From NCBI RefSeq assembly GCF_001939065.1, contig NZ_MPSZ01000001.1:1054001-1118000 (forward strand): 64,000 bases of DNA, written 5' to 3'. The translations under genes and the position numbers were made by a program. Position 1 is the first letter of the stretch. Each line of letters begins with the position of its first letter. The notes under the pieces are model-generated. The model saw only the letters and a list, made by a program, of their open reading frames with translations, was not told the DNA's origin and did no database searches. The stretch comes from Exiguobacterium indicum HHS 31 (lineage in GTDB: Bacteria; Bacillota; Bacilli; Exiguobacteriales; Exiguobacteriaceae). This document shows, piece after piece, positions 8,591 through 18,413 of this stretch.

Positions 8591-10057
8591 TTAGCCTGTT
8601 TGTTGCATTGCTTTTAAATATTGTCCAACGGCTTCTGCTACTTCACGACCTTCGCGAATCGCCCATACGATCAGTGATTGACCACGTCTTGCGTCACCTG
8701 CGGCAAATACGCCTGGACGGTTCGTCGCGTAACGTGTCGTCTTGATTTTCCCACGTTCCGAGGCGACTGCTAAATGTTCGAGTACGTTCTCTTCGACACC
8801 ACTGAATCCAATGGCAATCCAGACTTGATCGACTGGGAAGTAACGATCGCTCCCTTCGATCTCCTCAAAGATCACTGTACCCGATTCATTTTTTGTTTTC
8901 GTCGTCTGAATCGTCCAGACACCGGTGACTTGACCCGATTCACTTGTTGTGAATCGCTTAATCGCAATCAAGTATTCACGAGGATCCCGACCAAATTGTT
9001 GAAAAGCTTCTGCGTACCCATAATCGATGGAGTAGAGTGACGGTGTATCCGGCCACATGTTTCCTGTTGCACGCGTCGTACCCGGTTGTTCATGTTTACC
9101 GAATTGGACGACGGAGCGACAACGTTGACGGAGTGCAGTTGCCACACAGTCCGCTCCGGTGTCGCCTCCACCGATGACGAGAATATCTTTATCTTTTGCG
9201 TCATGATCAGCAGACAACGGTTCTTGCGAGAGCACGTGACGTGTCACCCCTGTCAAATAATCCATCGCATAACCAACTCCACGCGTTGGCGCGTCCATTA
9301 ATTTGCGTGGTTCCGTCGCGCCGACACATAAGATAACGGCGTCATACTCCGCTTCAAGTGTCTCGAGAGTGATATCTGCACCGATCGTGACGTTCGTCCG
9401 GAAGTGGATCCCTTCTGCTTCAAGCAAATCAACACGGCGCTGTACGACCTCTTTATCGAGTTTCATGGCTGGTATACCATACGTGAGTAATCCGCCAATC
9501 CGATCTTCCCGCTCGTAGACCGTCACTTGGTGACCGGCTTGATTCAGCTGATCGGCAGCCGCAAGACCGGCAGGACCAGATCCAACGATGGCAATCGAAC
9601 GTGTCGATCGTATTGCTGGAATTCGGGGCACGACCCATCCTTTTTCGAAGCCAATGTCGATGATCGTCCGTTCGATATCTTTGATTGCGACCGCAGGTTC
9701 ATGAATCGACAACGTACACGACCCTTCACATGGCGCCGGGCAGACGCGACCCGTGAATTCCGGGAAATTGTTCGTCTCAAGAAGGCGATCGAGTGCCTCT
9801 TGAAAACGTCCTTCTTCTACGAGCAAGTTCCATTCTGGAATCAAGTTATAGACTGGACAACCAATCTTCACTTGATCAAACACTTCCCCTACATGGCAAA
9901 ACGGGGTGCCACAATCCATACATCGACTTGCTTGTTGACTCGCTTCTGCTTCCGTCAAAGCCGTCTTATATTCCTTAAAATCACCCACTCGTTCGCTTGG
10001 ATGTCGTTCCGTTCCACCCGAACGAGCAACTGTCATGAATTGATCGCGTCGTTTCAT
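8591..10057 (-). CDS. gltD: Glutamate synthase small (beta) subunit
   Basis: GltD passes electrons from NADPH through FAD to the large subunit, which makes glutamate from glutamine and 2-oxoglutarate. The 488 residues contain two N-terminal iron-sulfur cysteine groups (C46, C49, C54, C67 and C106, C110, C114). The first dinucleotide fold follows at about 153 (IVGSGPAGLAAADQ), the second at about 290 (ILVIGGGDTGADC), and the C-terminal FAD segment is GVFAAGDARRGQS. The start codon overlaps the gltB stop in ATGA, so the two subunits are translationally coupled. Confidence 0.97.
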   Translation of the reverse strand: MKRRDQFMTVARSGGTERHPSERVGDFKEYKTALTEAEASQQASRCMDCGTPFCHVGEVFDQVKIGCPVYNLIPEWNLLVEEGRFQEALDRLLETNNFPEFTGRVCPAPCEGSCTLSIHEPAVAIKDIERTIIDIGFEKGWVVPRIPAIRSTRSIAIVGSGPAGLAAADQLNQAGHQVTVYEREDRIGGLLTYGIPAMKLDKEVVQRRVDLLEAEGIHFRTNVTIGADITLETLEAEYDAVILCVGATEPRKLMDAPTRGVGYAMDYLTGVTRHVLSQEPLSADHDAKDKDILVIGGGDTGADCVATALRQRCRSVVQFGKHEQPGTTRATGNMWPDTPSLYSIDYGYAEAFQQFGRDPREYLIAIKRFTTSESGQVTGVWTIQTTKTKNESGTVIFEEIEGSDRYFPVDQVWIAIGFSGVEENVLEHLAVASERGKIKTTRYATNRPGVFAAGDARRGQSLIVWAIREGREVAEAVGQYLKAMQQTG

Positions 10058-13000
10058 CGTACCCCTCCTGTTCTGCGTCCTAGATGTGTCTCAAATGCGA
10101 GCAACATCGCTTCTTCGGTGTTGTGTCCTTGTTTTGCGAAATCAGCCATCAACGTCGTCACTTTCTCATACGTCGAAGGAATGACGCGGATGAACGAATG
10201 AATGACATGATCCCAGTTCGCTAGAATCGCATCCCCCTGCTCACTGCCGGTCCGTGCGACGTGACGTTCGATGAACGTCTTTAGTCGCGCAATCTCTTCG
10301 ACATGCGTGACAGGTCCCGTCGTAACAAGTTCTCGGTTGACACGTTGTAAAAATTGTTCAGGGTTACGCGGTAAGACATAGGCGACACCACCTGACATAC
10401 CGGCAGCAAAGTTTTTTCCGACATCGCCAAGGACGACGATGGATCCACCGGTCATATACTCGAGTCCATGATTACCGATTCCTTCGACGACAGCGACTGC
10501 TCCACTGTTTCGAACCGCAAATCGCTCACCTGCCTGACCGTTGACATAAAGTTCTCCACTCGTCGCCCCGTAAAGTGCGACGTTACCAATGATCGACTGA
10601 TCGGACGAGACGAACGAAATCGAACGTGGAGGATGAACGGCGATGATCCCCCCGGACAATCCTTTCCCGACGTAATCATTCGCTTCTCCCGTGACATCAA
10701 GCGTTACGCCACGTGGTAAATAAGCGCCTAAACTTTGTCCGGCAGATCCATTCAGTTCGAGTTTCAATCGATCCGTCGGCAGACCAAGGGCCCCAAACCG
10801 TCTTGTTAGCATGGCACCGGTCTGTGTACCGATCGCACGGTCTGTATTTTGAATCGTTAAACGTAATGTCTGAGGCTGACTGAAATCTGCCGCCTCCAAA
10901 TACGGCGAGATTTCACGCGCGTCAAAGGAACGCTCGACATGATGCTGCTGTTGTTCAGCCGGACCGTGTGTCACGTGGACGAGGAGACGCGAAAAATCAA
11001 GACTCTTCGCCTTCCAATGCGTCCGTTGTCGCTCCGATGGTTCGAGTAGGTCCGTCCGCCCTACGAGATCTTGCAGCCGTCTTACACCGAGTTTCGCTAA
11101 ATGTTCTCGTACTTCCTCTGCGATGAACGTCATGAAATGGACGACATCATCGGCAGATCCTGTGAATTTCTTACGGAGCTCTGGATCTTGCGTCGCGACA
11201 CCAACAGGACACGTATCGAGATGACAAGCACGCATCATGATGCATCCGACGGCGATAAGCGGAGCTGTCGCAAACCCATACTCATTCGCTCCGAGCATTG
11301 CGGCGAGGATGACGTCGCGACCAGTCAATAGCTTTCCGTCAGTTTCAAGGACGACACGCTCGCGCAACCCGTTTAATGTCAACGTTTGATGGGTCTCTGC
11401 AAGACCAAGTTCCCATGGCAGTCCGGCATGTTGAATACTCGTCTTCGGCGAGGCACCTGTGCCGCCGTCATGACCACTGATGACGATAACATCGGCAAGT
11501 CCCTTCGCAACTCCAGCCGCGATCGTCCCAACGCCACCTTTGGCGACAAGTTTGACGCTAATCCGGGCTTGATCGTTCGCACGTTTTAAGTCATGAATCA
11601 ACTGGGCCAAATCTTCAATCGAATAGATATCATGGTGTGGAGGTGGGGAAATCAATCCAACACCTGGTGTTGATGCACGCACCCGCGCAATCCACGGATA
11701 GACTTTTTCACCAGGCAATTGACCGCCTTCACCGGGTTTCGCACCTTGTGCCACCTTGATTTGTAATTCGTCCGCGTGAACGAGGTAGTGACTTGTCACC
11801 CCAAAACGACCAGAAGCGATCTGTTTGATCCGACTCATCCGGAAGTCACCATTTTCATCCCGTTCGTATCGTTCCTCCTCTTCACCGCCTTCACCACTAT
11901 TACTCTTTCCGCCTAAGCGGTTCATCGCGATCGCAAGCGTCTCGTGTGCTTCTTTTGATAACGATCCGTAGGACATCGCACCCGTCTTGAAGTATTTGAC
12001 GATTTCGCTGACAGGCTCGACTTCCTCGATCGGGATCGCCGTCGTCTCCTTGAACGTCAACAGATGTCGTAGCACCGTTGCTGGTTCCTCTTGAATGCGT
12101 TGAGCGTACTTTTGATAGAGCCGGTAATCATTCGTCCGGCATGCGTGTTGCAACAAATGAATCGTTGCTGGGTTAAAGGCATGATGTTCTCCCGCTTGAC
12201 GGTACCGGAAGACACTGCCGGATTCCAGGTGAATACGCTCGTCAGCGATTCGTTGTGCTCGTCGGACTTCTTCTTCCATCAGTTCAAGCGTCATTCCGCT
12301 CAATTGAGAGACCGTACCAGTGAAATGCTGGTCGATGACGGAGCGATCGATTCCGACTGCTTCAAAGATCTGCGCACCACGGTAGCTGAAGACCGTCGAA
12401 ATGCCCATCTTCGACATGACTTTGACGACGCCTTCCGTGACTGCTTTTTGGTAACGTTTGTCTACATCCGTAAAACGATCCCCTACCGCTTCTTCAAGCG
12501 TCGCATATGCCAGGTACGGATAAATCGCATCCGCACCATATCCGAGCAACGTCGCGACATGGTGGACTTCACGAATCTCTCCCCCTTCAACGATCAAGCT
12601 GAGATTTGTACGTAATCCCTTACGGATCAGCGCATGATGAATCGCACTCGTCACTAAGAGGATTGGCATCGGCAATGTGCCGAGGCGTACGAGACGATCC
12701 GATAATGTCAATAATTCATACCCGTTTCGTGCAGCGGTCACAGCCTCATCAACGATCATGTCGAGCGCTTCTGCAAGCGAGTCGGTGAACGTCGTCGAAA
12801 TCGTTTTTTGCTTAAGTCCACTTTGTTTAAGCGCATGGGCTTCGTCTGGTCGCAGAATCGGGGTCTCTAAGCGAACACGACGACAGTTCGCGCGGTTCGG
12901 CGTCAGCAGTTCCCCTTGTCGACCAAGCCATGTCAGCGTCGAGGTGACGATCTCTTCGCGTAACGCGTCAATTGGTGGATTCGTGACTTGTGCGAACAGT

Positions 13001-14526
13001 TGCTTGAAGTATCGGAACAAGGATTGAGGGCGTTCACTTAAGACCGCTAGCGGTATATCCGTCCCCATCGCACCTAACGGATCCTTTTGTTCTTCGACGA
13101 GCGGGATCAAGTATTGATCGATATCTTCACGCGTATATCCAAAATGCCGTTGTTTTGTTCCAAGTTCAACGAGCGTTTCCTTGAAGTCGTTACTTGAAAG
13201 GGACACGACTTCTTGCGCGAGCCACTCCGCGTAAGGGTGCCGTGTCGCTAGCTCCCGTTTGATCTCTTCGTCTGCGATCAACTGACCGGACGCAAAGTCG
13301 AGTAAAAGCAGTTCACCCGGTGCTAATCGTTTTTTGTACAGGATGTCTTGTTCACGAAGAGGGAGTACTCCTGCTTCTGACGACAACATGAAGTGACCAT
13401 CGCGTAACAATACATATCGCGCTGGGCGTAAACCGTTTCGGTCAAGCGTCGCACCAATCTGTTTTCCGTTCGTAAAGACGATTGCAGACGGACCATCCCA
13501 TGGCTCCATCATGCTACTGTGGTACTCATAATATGCGCGCTTAGCCGGTCTGATCTCAGCATGTTCGAATGGTTCTGGTACGAGCATCAGTGCTGTCTCA
13601 GCGAGCGAGAGTCCGGACAGATGAAGAAACTCAAACGCATTATCAAGCATCGACGAGTCACTACCTGTCTCATCTAGAATCGGTAACACTTCCTCTGCCC
13701 GATTACCATACGTCGTCTCGGCCAGTCGACGTTCTCGACCGCGCATCGCCCGAATATTTCCTTGCAACGTGTTGATTTCACCGTTGTGAATCAAATAACG
13801 GTTCGGGTGAGCACGTTTCCAACTTGGGAACGTATTCGTACTAAAACGCGAATGCACGATACCAAACCCTGATTGATAGCGCTCATCTCGTAAGTCATCG
13901 AAGTATGCGCGCAATTGATCCGTCGTCACGAGTCCTTTGTAAACGATCGTTTCACTCGAGCTACTCAAGACGTATTGTTCAAGACCGAGTTGTTCTGATT
14001 CACGTTCAAATGCGCGACGAATCAAAAAGAGTGTTCGTTCAAATGTCAATCCTTCCATCGCCTTTGCACCAATGAAACATTGACGAATGACTGGCTCCGT
14101 GCGGCGGGCACCCGACCCAAGCACTTCTGACTGAACAGGTACAGTACGCCATCCTAAGACGTCTTGTCCTTCTGTCAAGATGATGGATTCTAATGTTCGT
14201 TCGAGTCGCATCCGTTCCCGTTCCTCACGTGGTAAGAACATCATGAAAACGCCATAATCCCCTTTTTTAGGGAAGGAAATGTGGCGAACCGTTTCACGAA
14301 ACAAACGATCTGGTAATTGCGTTAAAATACCCGCCCCGTCTCCCGTCTTCGCATCGCTTCCTTGTCCACCACGATGTTCCATTTGACAAAGCATGGCCAA
14401 TGCATGTTCAACGATTTCATGACTCGCTCGTCCTGTTTGATGTGCGTAAACCCCGATCCCGCACGCATCATGTTCCATACGAGGGTCGTATAATCCCTGC
14501 TGTTCAGGGTACTGATGAAATGTCAT
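10054..14526 (-). CDS. gltB: Glutamate synthase large (alpha) subunit
   Basis: A full-length 1490-residue GltB. The amidotransferase nucleophile is C22 in MEHDACGIGV, exposed after removal of a short propeptide. The FMN/2-oxoglutarate synthase domain carries PGEGGQLPG and ISPPPHHDIYSIEDLAQLI. The 3Fe-4S cysteines lie in CIMMRACHLDTCPVG. The C-terminal beta-helix shows repeated glycine motifs (SGGIIAV, MSGGVAYV). Together with GltD it assimilates ammonia through the GOGAT cycle. Its regulator gltC is not adjacent. A cre-like site lies in the divergent upstream region, which would suit carbon-linked control. Confidence 0.97.
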   Translation of the reverse strand: MTFHQYPEQQGLYDPRMEHDACGIGVYAHQTGRASHEIVEHALAMLCQMEHRGGQGSDAKTGDGAGILTQLPDRLFRETVRHISFPKKGDYGVFMMFLPREERERMRLERTLESIILTEGQDVLGWRTVPVQSEVLGSGARRTEPVIRQCFIGAKAMEGLTFERTLFLIRRAFERESEQLGLEQYVLSSSSETIVYKGLVTTDQLRAYFDDLRDERYQSGFGIVHSRFSTNTFPSWKRAHPNRYLIHNGEINTLQGNIRAMRGRERRLAETTYGNRAEEVLPILDETGSDSSMLDNAFEFLHLSGLSLAETALMLVPEPFEHAEIRPAKRAYYEYHSSMMEPWDGPSAIVFTNGKQIGATLDRNGLRPARYVLLRDGHFMLSSEAGVLPLREQDILYKKRLAPGELLLLDFASGQLIADEEIKRELATRHPYAEWLAQEVVSLSSNDFKETLVELGTKQRHFGYTREDIDQYLIPLVEEQKDPLGAMGTDIPLAVLSERPQSLFRYFKQLFAQVTNPPIDALREEIVTSTLTWLGRQGELLTPNRANCRRVRLETPILRPDEAHALKQSGLKQKTISTTFTDSLAEALDMIVDEAVTAARNGYELLTLSDRLVRLGTLPMPILLVTSAIHHALIRKGLRTNLSLIVEGGEIREVHHVATLLGYGADAIYPYLAYATLEEAVGDRFTDVDKRYQKAVTEGVVKVMSKMGISTVFSYRGAQIFEAVGIDRSVIDQHFTGTVSQLSGMTLELMEEEVRRAQRIADERIHLESGSVFRYRQAGEHHAFNPATIHLLQHACRTNDYRLYQKYAQRIQEEPATVLRHLLTFKETTAIPIEEVEPVSEIVKYFKTGAMSYGSLSKEAHETLAIAMNRLGGKSNSGEGGEEEERYERDENGDFRMSRIKQIASGRFGVTSHYLVHADELQIKVAQGAKPGEGGQLPGEKVYPWIARVRASTPGVGLISPPPHHDIYSIEDLAQLIHDLKRANDQARISVKLVAKGGVGTIAAGVAKGLADVIVISGHDGGTGASPKTSIQHAGLPWELGLAETHQTLTLNGLRERVVLETDGKLLTGRDVILAAMLGANEYGFATAPLIAVGCIMMRACHLDTCPVGVATQDPELRKKFTGSADDVVHFMTFIAEEVREHLAKLGVRRLQDLVGRTDLLEPSERQRTHWKAKSLDFSRLLVHVTHGPAEQQQHHVERSFDAREISPYLEAADFSQPQTLRLTIQNTDRAIGTQTGAMLTRRFGALGLPTDRLKLELNGSAGQSLGAYLPRGVTLDVTGEANDYVGKGLSGGIIAVHPPRSISFVSSDQSIIGNVALYGATSGELYVNGQAGERFAVRNSGAVAVVEGIGNHGLEYMTGGSIVVLGDVGKNFAAGMSGGVAYVLPRNPEQFLQRVNRELVTTGPVTHVEEIARLKTFIERHVARTGSEQGDAILANWDHVIHSFIRVIPSTYEKVTTLMADFAKQGHNTEEAMLLAFETHLGRRTGGVR

Positions 14527-14663
14527 GGTAGCACTCTCCTTGCCTTCTTAATTTTCTGTATATTCAGTTAAATTATACTTTACACTCTTTTATGTTTATT
14601 CGCTACTATGCATAATCACCATTTTATTTAACCTTTGAAGATAGAAATACTATATATCAACAT

Positions 14664-14677
14664 TGATAACGCTTACA
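14664..14677. promoter_or_regulatory. cre-like site in the gltB upstream region
   Basis: TGATAACGCTTACA matches TGWAANCGNTNWCA with one mismatch. It lies 138 bases before gltB and 144 before the divergent ABC gene, so either could be the target. Confidence 0.4.
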
Positions 14678-14710
14678 TAAATATGGATATTCATTCAATA
14701 TTTTTTTTAG

Positions 14711-14739
14711 TTGAATTCTACACTTTGTGCGCGTATTAC
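14711..14739 (+). promoter_or_regulatory. Candidate sigma-A promoter of the amino-acid ABC genes
   Basis: TTGAAT and TATTAC are separated by 17 bases, about 80 bases before the substrate-binding protein gene. The -10 has two mismatches to TATAAT, so the call is moderate. Confidence 0.4.
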
Positions 14740-14820
14740 TTTGCCCGAACATAAGATTCCGTGGTATTTTTAACTATGAAAAGAGTTATTGATCATGGAA
14801 GTAGAGAGAGGAATAATACG

Positions 14821-15663
14821 ATGAAAAAAACAATGCAATTTACGGGTCTCTTGATCGCAGGAAGCTCGATCTTATTAAGCGCATGTGGTCAGCAAGAGGA
14901 GAAGGCAACCGCATATGACAAGATTCAAAAAGATGGCACAATTGTTGTCGCGACGGCTGGTACACTTTTCCCGACATCTTATCATGAAGAGAAAAACAAT
15001 AAGTTGACTGGATTTGATGTCGAAGTCGTCAAAGAAGTAGCAAAGCGTCTTGATTTGAAAGTGAAATTCAAAGAGATGTCATTCGACGGTATGTTGACAA
15101 GCGTCAATACAGGTCAAGTCGATCTTGCTGCTAACGACATTACGATTACCGATGATCGTAAAGAAAAATTCGCGTTCTCAAAACCATATAAATATACGTA
15201 TGGTACGGCAATCGTCCGTAAAAGTGATTTATCAGGCATCAAGTCTCTTGAAGACTTGAAAGGGAAAAAAGCTGCCGGAGAAGCTACAACGACATATATG
15301 CAGATTGCTAAAAAATACGGTGCAAAAGAAGTCACGTACGATAACGCGACGAACGATCAGTATCTACGAGATGTCTCAAATGGTCGAACAGACGTCATCT
15401 TGAATGATTACTACTTGCAAACACTCGCTGTCGATTTCTTCAAGGACTTCGATATTACGATTCACCCTGATATCGCTTATAATCCAAGTCAGGTTGGTTT
15501 AATCATGGATTTAGATAACAAGGAACTTCAATCCAACATTAACGAACAACTCGATAAAATGAAGGAAGATGGCACATTAAAGGAAATTTCGAAGCAATTC
15601 TATGCTGGAAAAGATGTCTCTCAAATGCCTGACGTCAAAACGACGATCGTCGATGTGAATTAA
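14821..15663 (+). CDS. Amino-acid ABC transporter substrate-binding lipoprotein
   Basis: A 280-residue family 3 solute-binding protein. A signal peptide ends in the lipobox LLSAC with C22 as the lipidated residue, so the mature protein is anchored outside the membrane. The stretches GFDVEVVKEVAKRL, FDGMLTSVNTGQVDLAANDITIT and KKFAF-like segments are typical of polar amino-acid binders, with cystine or arginine as possible ligands. The start at 14821 has an AGAGAGG ribosome site; an upstream in-frame ATG lacks one. The permease gene follows two bases after the stop. No ATPase gene follows. Confidence 0.92.
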   Translation: MKKTMQFTGLLIAGSSILLSACGQQEEKATAYDKIQKDGTIVVATAGTLFPTSYHEEKNNKLTGFDVEVVKEVAKRLDLKVKFKEMSFDGMLTSVNTGQVDLAANDITITDDRKEKFAFSKPYKYTYGTAIVRKSDLSGIKSLEDLKGKKAAGEATTTYMQIAKKYGAKEVTYDNATNDQYLRDVSNGRTDVILNDYYLQTLAVDFFKDFDITIHPDIAYNPSQVGLIMDLDNKELQSNINEQLDKMKEDGTLKEISKQFYAGKDVSQMPDVKTTIVDVN

Positions 15664-15665
15664 CG

Positions 15666-16343
15666 ATGTCTTCGATTGATTGGCGGTCCGTCTTCAATCC
15701 GGAATTGGCGGTTGAATCGTTTCCTTATATTTTGAGTGGACTGGGACAGACGCTATGGATTTCCTTGCTCAGCATGGCCATTGGTCTTGGAATTGGTTTG
15801 CTCCTTGCCCTTTGTCGTCTGTCTAGGCTTCGACTTTTACGTATCGGAGCGAGCGCCTACATCTCGTTCATGCGAGGTGTTCCGATTCTCGTGTTGCTGT
15901 TCATGTTGTATTTCGGACTGCCGGTCATCAATATTCAACTGGACGCTTTAACAGCAGCAATTACCGGTTTTAGTTTGAATAGTGCTGCGTACATGGCAGA
16001 GATCATTCGTTCTTCCTTACTATCGATTGATCGTGGTCAGGAAGAAGCGGCAGCTTCGCTTGGTTTATCGCGATATCGAACGTTCGTTGGTATTATTTTG
16101 CCACAAGCGATCCGAATCGCCATCCCACCGCTTTCAAACGTCTTGCTTGATCTCGTCAAAGCCTCGTCGCTTGCTGCCATGATTACTGTCCCTGAAATAT
16201 TTCAAAAGGCAAAAATCGTTGGTGGGCGTGAATTTGATTATATGACCGTTTACTTTGTCGTTGCGTTCATTTACTGGGGAATTTGTTCCTGTATCGCAGT
16301 CATCCAAGAGATTCTCGAGCGTCGTTTTGCACGGTATCTCTGA
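15666..16343 (+). CDS. Amino-acid ABC transporter permease
   Basis: A 225-residue His/Glu/Gln/Arg-type permease with about five membrane helices. The cytoplasmic EAA loop reads EEAAASLGLSRYRTFVGIILPQA, which docks on an ATPase subunit. It is co-transcribed with the upstream binding protein, with only two bases between the genes. A strong terminator follows directly, so the ATPase that must power this importer is encoded elsewhere or shared with another system. The substrate is unknown. Confidence 0.92.
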   Translation: MSSIDWRSVFNPELAVESFPYILSGLGQTLWISLLSMAIGLGIGLLLALCRLSRLRLLRIGASAYISFMRGVPILVLLFMLYFGLPVINIQLDALTAAITGFSLNSAAYMAEIIRSSLLSIDRGQEEAAASLGLSRYRTFVGIILPQAIRIAIPPLSNVLLDLVKASSLAAMITVPEIFQKAKIVGGREFDYMTVYFVVAFIYWGICSCIAVIQEILERRFARYL

Positions 16344-16368
16344 TTCATTATTTCGCAAACTGTTATAC

Positions 16369-16410
16369 AAACAGGCGATGGACCATGTCCATCGCCTGTT
16401 TGCTTTTTAA
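16369..16410 (+). terminator. Terminator after the ABC permease (probably bidirectional)
   Basis: A 13-bp perfect stem ACAGGCGATGGAC / GTCCATCGCCTGT (16371-16383 with 16387-16399) is followed by TTTGCTTTTT on the plus strand. The EAL gene ends convergently at 16426. Confidence 0.85.
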
Positions 16411-16425
16411 ATTTTTACTGATTGG

Positions 16426-18273
16426 TTACCCTTCCCGATACATCGCTAAAAAATGTTCGAGTTGCCGCGGTTGTAGCGGTCGATGGAAGAGGTACCCTTG
16501 CAACGTATGACATCCTAACCGCTCGAGCAACGCTGCCTCTTCTTCTAGTTCGATTCCTTCTGCGACGATCGTCATATCTAATCGTTTCCCTAATTGAATG
16601 ATTGTCTCGATCATCGCTCGTTTTTTTTCAGAATGAATCGCTTCTTGAACGATTTCTTTCGGAATCTTCAATTGATCGAATGGAAGTTCAACGAGAGGCT
16701 GCATAGAGGAAAAACCGGTTCCGAAATCATCGAGTGCAATTCGAATTCCGTATAAATGGAGCGCATTCAATGTCTCAATGATTTGTTCCGTTCCCTCGAT
16801 GAAGATGTGTTCTGTCATCTCGATTTCAAGGAGTGATGGTGGAAAACCTGTTTGTTTTAAGGTCGTCAGTACTCGATCTGTAAAATCAGGTTGTCGCAAT
16901 TCCCAAGGCGAAACATTCACTGAAATCGTTATAGGTTCCTTCCCTTCTTCCAACCATACTTTTCCTTGTAAGCAAGCTTGTCGCATGACCCAGCTTCCAA
17001 GCGTTTCAATGAAACGTGTCCGTTCCGCAAGTGGAATGAACTCATTTGGCGGAACGAGACCATACTCCGGGTGATTCCAACGAATTAATGCTTCCACTCC
17101 TGTGATTTGACGCGTTCGTGCATTGACTTGAGGTTGAAATAAAACGAAGAAATCACGATCCAACTCTGCATCGTACAAATCGCGTGTTAATTGAAGCGCT
17201 CGCTTTCGTTCATTTTGAGTCGCTAAATCTGTAATCGCATACGTATTTTTTCGATTTGCCTTTGCTGTAAATAATGAAATCTCTGCATCGTTAATGACAT
17301 GGTCTGTTGTTTCATCGTTCATGTATGAAACACCGATACTTGCAGTTACATTAATCTGCTTAAAATCGATTTGTACACGTTCTGCTACACTCGACAAAAT
17401 ATCATCACAGAGCACGCGTGCATCGTAATGGTGTGGTGCATGCAATAAAAAAGCACTTCCACTTGCTTTCGCAATTGTACAGTCCGGAAAGTGATTCATC
17501 AATCGCCGGCCAATGATGTGTAACGAGCGGTCTCCAGTTCGGTATCCGAATGCATCGTTGACTGTTTTGAAATCGTCCAGATCAATGAGACAAATCATAT
17601 CACCTTCTCGTTTCTTCTTATCTACTTCAATCACAAATGAAGATCGGTTTGATAAACCTGTCACAGGATCCGTGAATGCTTGTTCTTGTAAACGGGCTAG
17701 GTAGTCAATATTACGTTCAAGACGGGTGACGTATTGATTATGAATCAATAAACTAATGATCGTCGCAATCAAGATAAGTCCAATGCGCGCGATGTGATCG
17801 GATGCAAACATCGTGGCATTTTCAAAAGATGGAGTATGATACCAAATATAGAGAAGAGAAATCGTCGTAATGCTCGTTGCATACAGCAACATTGTCCGAT
17901 TAATGACGACTAATGACGCTAAAATGAAAAGAAGTGCACATGCCCAAACCGTTTGGACACCACGATCGATGAACGGATAATAAATGTATGGAATCAACAA
18001 AAAAACACTCGACATTATATGTGGCTTTAGCCGATCTGACAGTGTACTTTTACCAATGAAGTATTGTGCTATTCCAGCACTCGCAATGACGAGAGCGCGA
18101 ATCCAATCCTCCCCATTTAAACCAGAACGACTAAACAGGTTAGCAACGATATATAAAATGGCACCACAACTCGTCAATACAAAAATGATCATCCCGAACA
18201 ACTGATAATTTGCCCGGATTTCTCGATGATATTGCAAACTATTGGAAGAACGTCGCTGTGTGTTCACCGCCAT
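16426..18273 (-). CDS. Membrane GGDEF-EAL protein, probable c-di-GMP phosphodiesterase
   Basis: A 615-residue protein with about five or six membrane helices in residues 23-180, a GGDEF domain (about 195-350) and an EAL domain (about 358-612). The GGDEF signature is degenerate: SGSAF at 271-275 replaces GGDEF, so cyclase activity is unlikely. The EAL domain keeps E394-A-L, N453, E485, D515-D516, K536, E572 and QGYLF, so it is probably an active phosphodiesterase that degrades cyclic di-GMP. The GTG two codons after the ATG has the better-spaced ribosome site and may be the real start. Transcribed alone. Confidence 0.9.
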   Translation of the reverse strand: MAVNTQRRSSNSLQYHREIRANYQLFGMIIFVLTSCGAILYIVANLFSRSGLNGEDWIRALVIASAGIAQYFIGKSTLSDRLKPHIMSSVFLLIPYIYYPFIDRGVQTVWACALLFILASLVVINRTMLLYATSITTISLLYIWYHTPSFENATMFASDHIARIGLILIATIISLLIHNQYVTRLERNIDYLARLQEQAFTDPVTGLSNRSSFVIEVDKKKREGDMICLIDLDDFKTVNDAFGYRTGDRSLHIIGRRLMNHFPDCTIAKASGSAFLLHAPHHYDARVLCDDILSSVAERVQIDFKQINVTASIGVSYMNDETTDHVINDAEISLFTAKANRKNTYAITDLATQNERKRALQLTRDLYDAELDRDFFVLFQPQVNARTRQITGVEALIRWNHPEYGLVPPNEFIPLAERTRFIETLGSWVMRQACLQGKVWLEEGKEPITISVNVSPWELRQPDFTDRVLTTLKQTGFPPSLLEIEMTEHIFIEGTEQIIETLNALHLYGIRIALDDFGTGFSSMQPLVELPFDQLKIPKEIVQEAIHSEKKRAMIETIIQLGKRLDMTIVAEGIELEEEAALLERLGCHTLQGYLFHRPLQPRQLEHFLAMYREG

Positions 18274-18413
18274 CCCCTCTTTCTAGTTCCTGTCGGTTAT
18301 TTTCCTTATCAGAACCAAAACAAAACCTGAATTTTCTAAAAATAATAAAATAATGGGAAGTCTTGATTTTGATTAGAATGGGAATAGATAGGTATAGAAA
18401 GGAGCGATTAACT

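Noticed and set aside
9527-10201. Plus-strand frame of 224 codons opposite gltD/gltB
   Set aside because: It lies antisense to two well-supported genes, lacks a ribosome site and its product has no recognisable composition or motif.
12091-12615. Plus-strand frame of 174 codons opposite gltB
   Set aside because: Antisense shadow of a strongly conserved gene.
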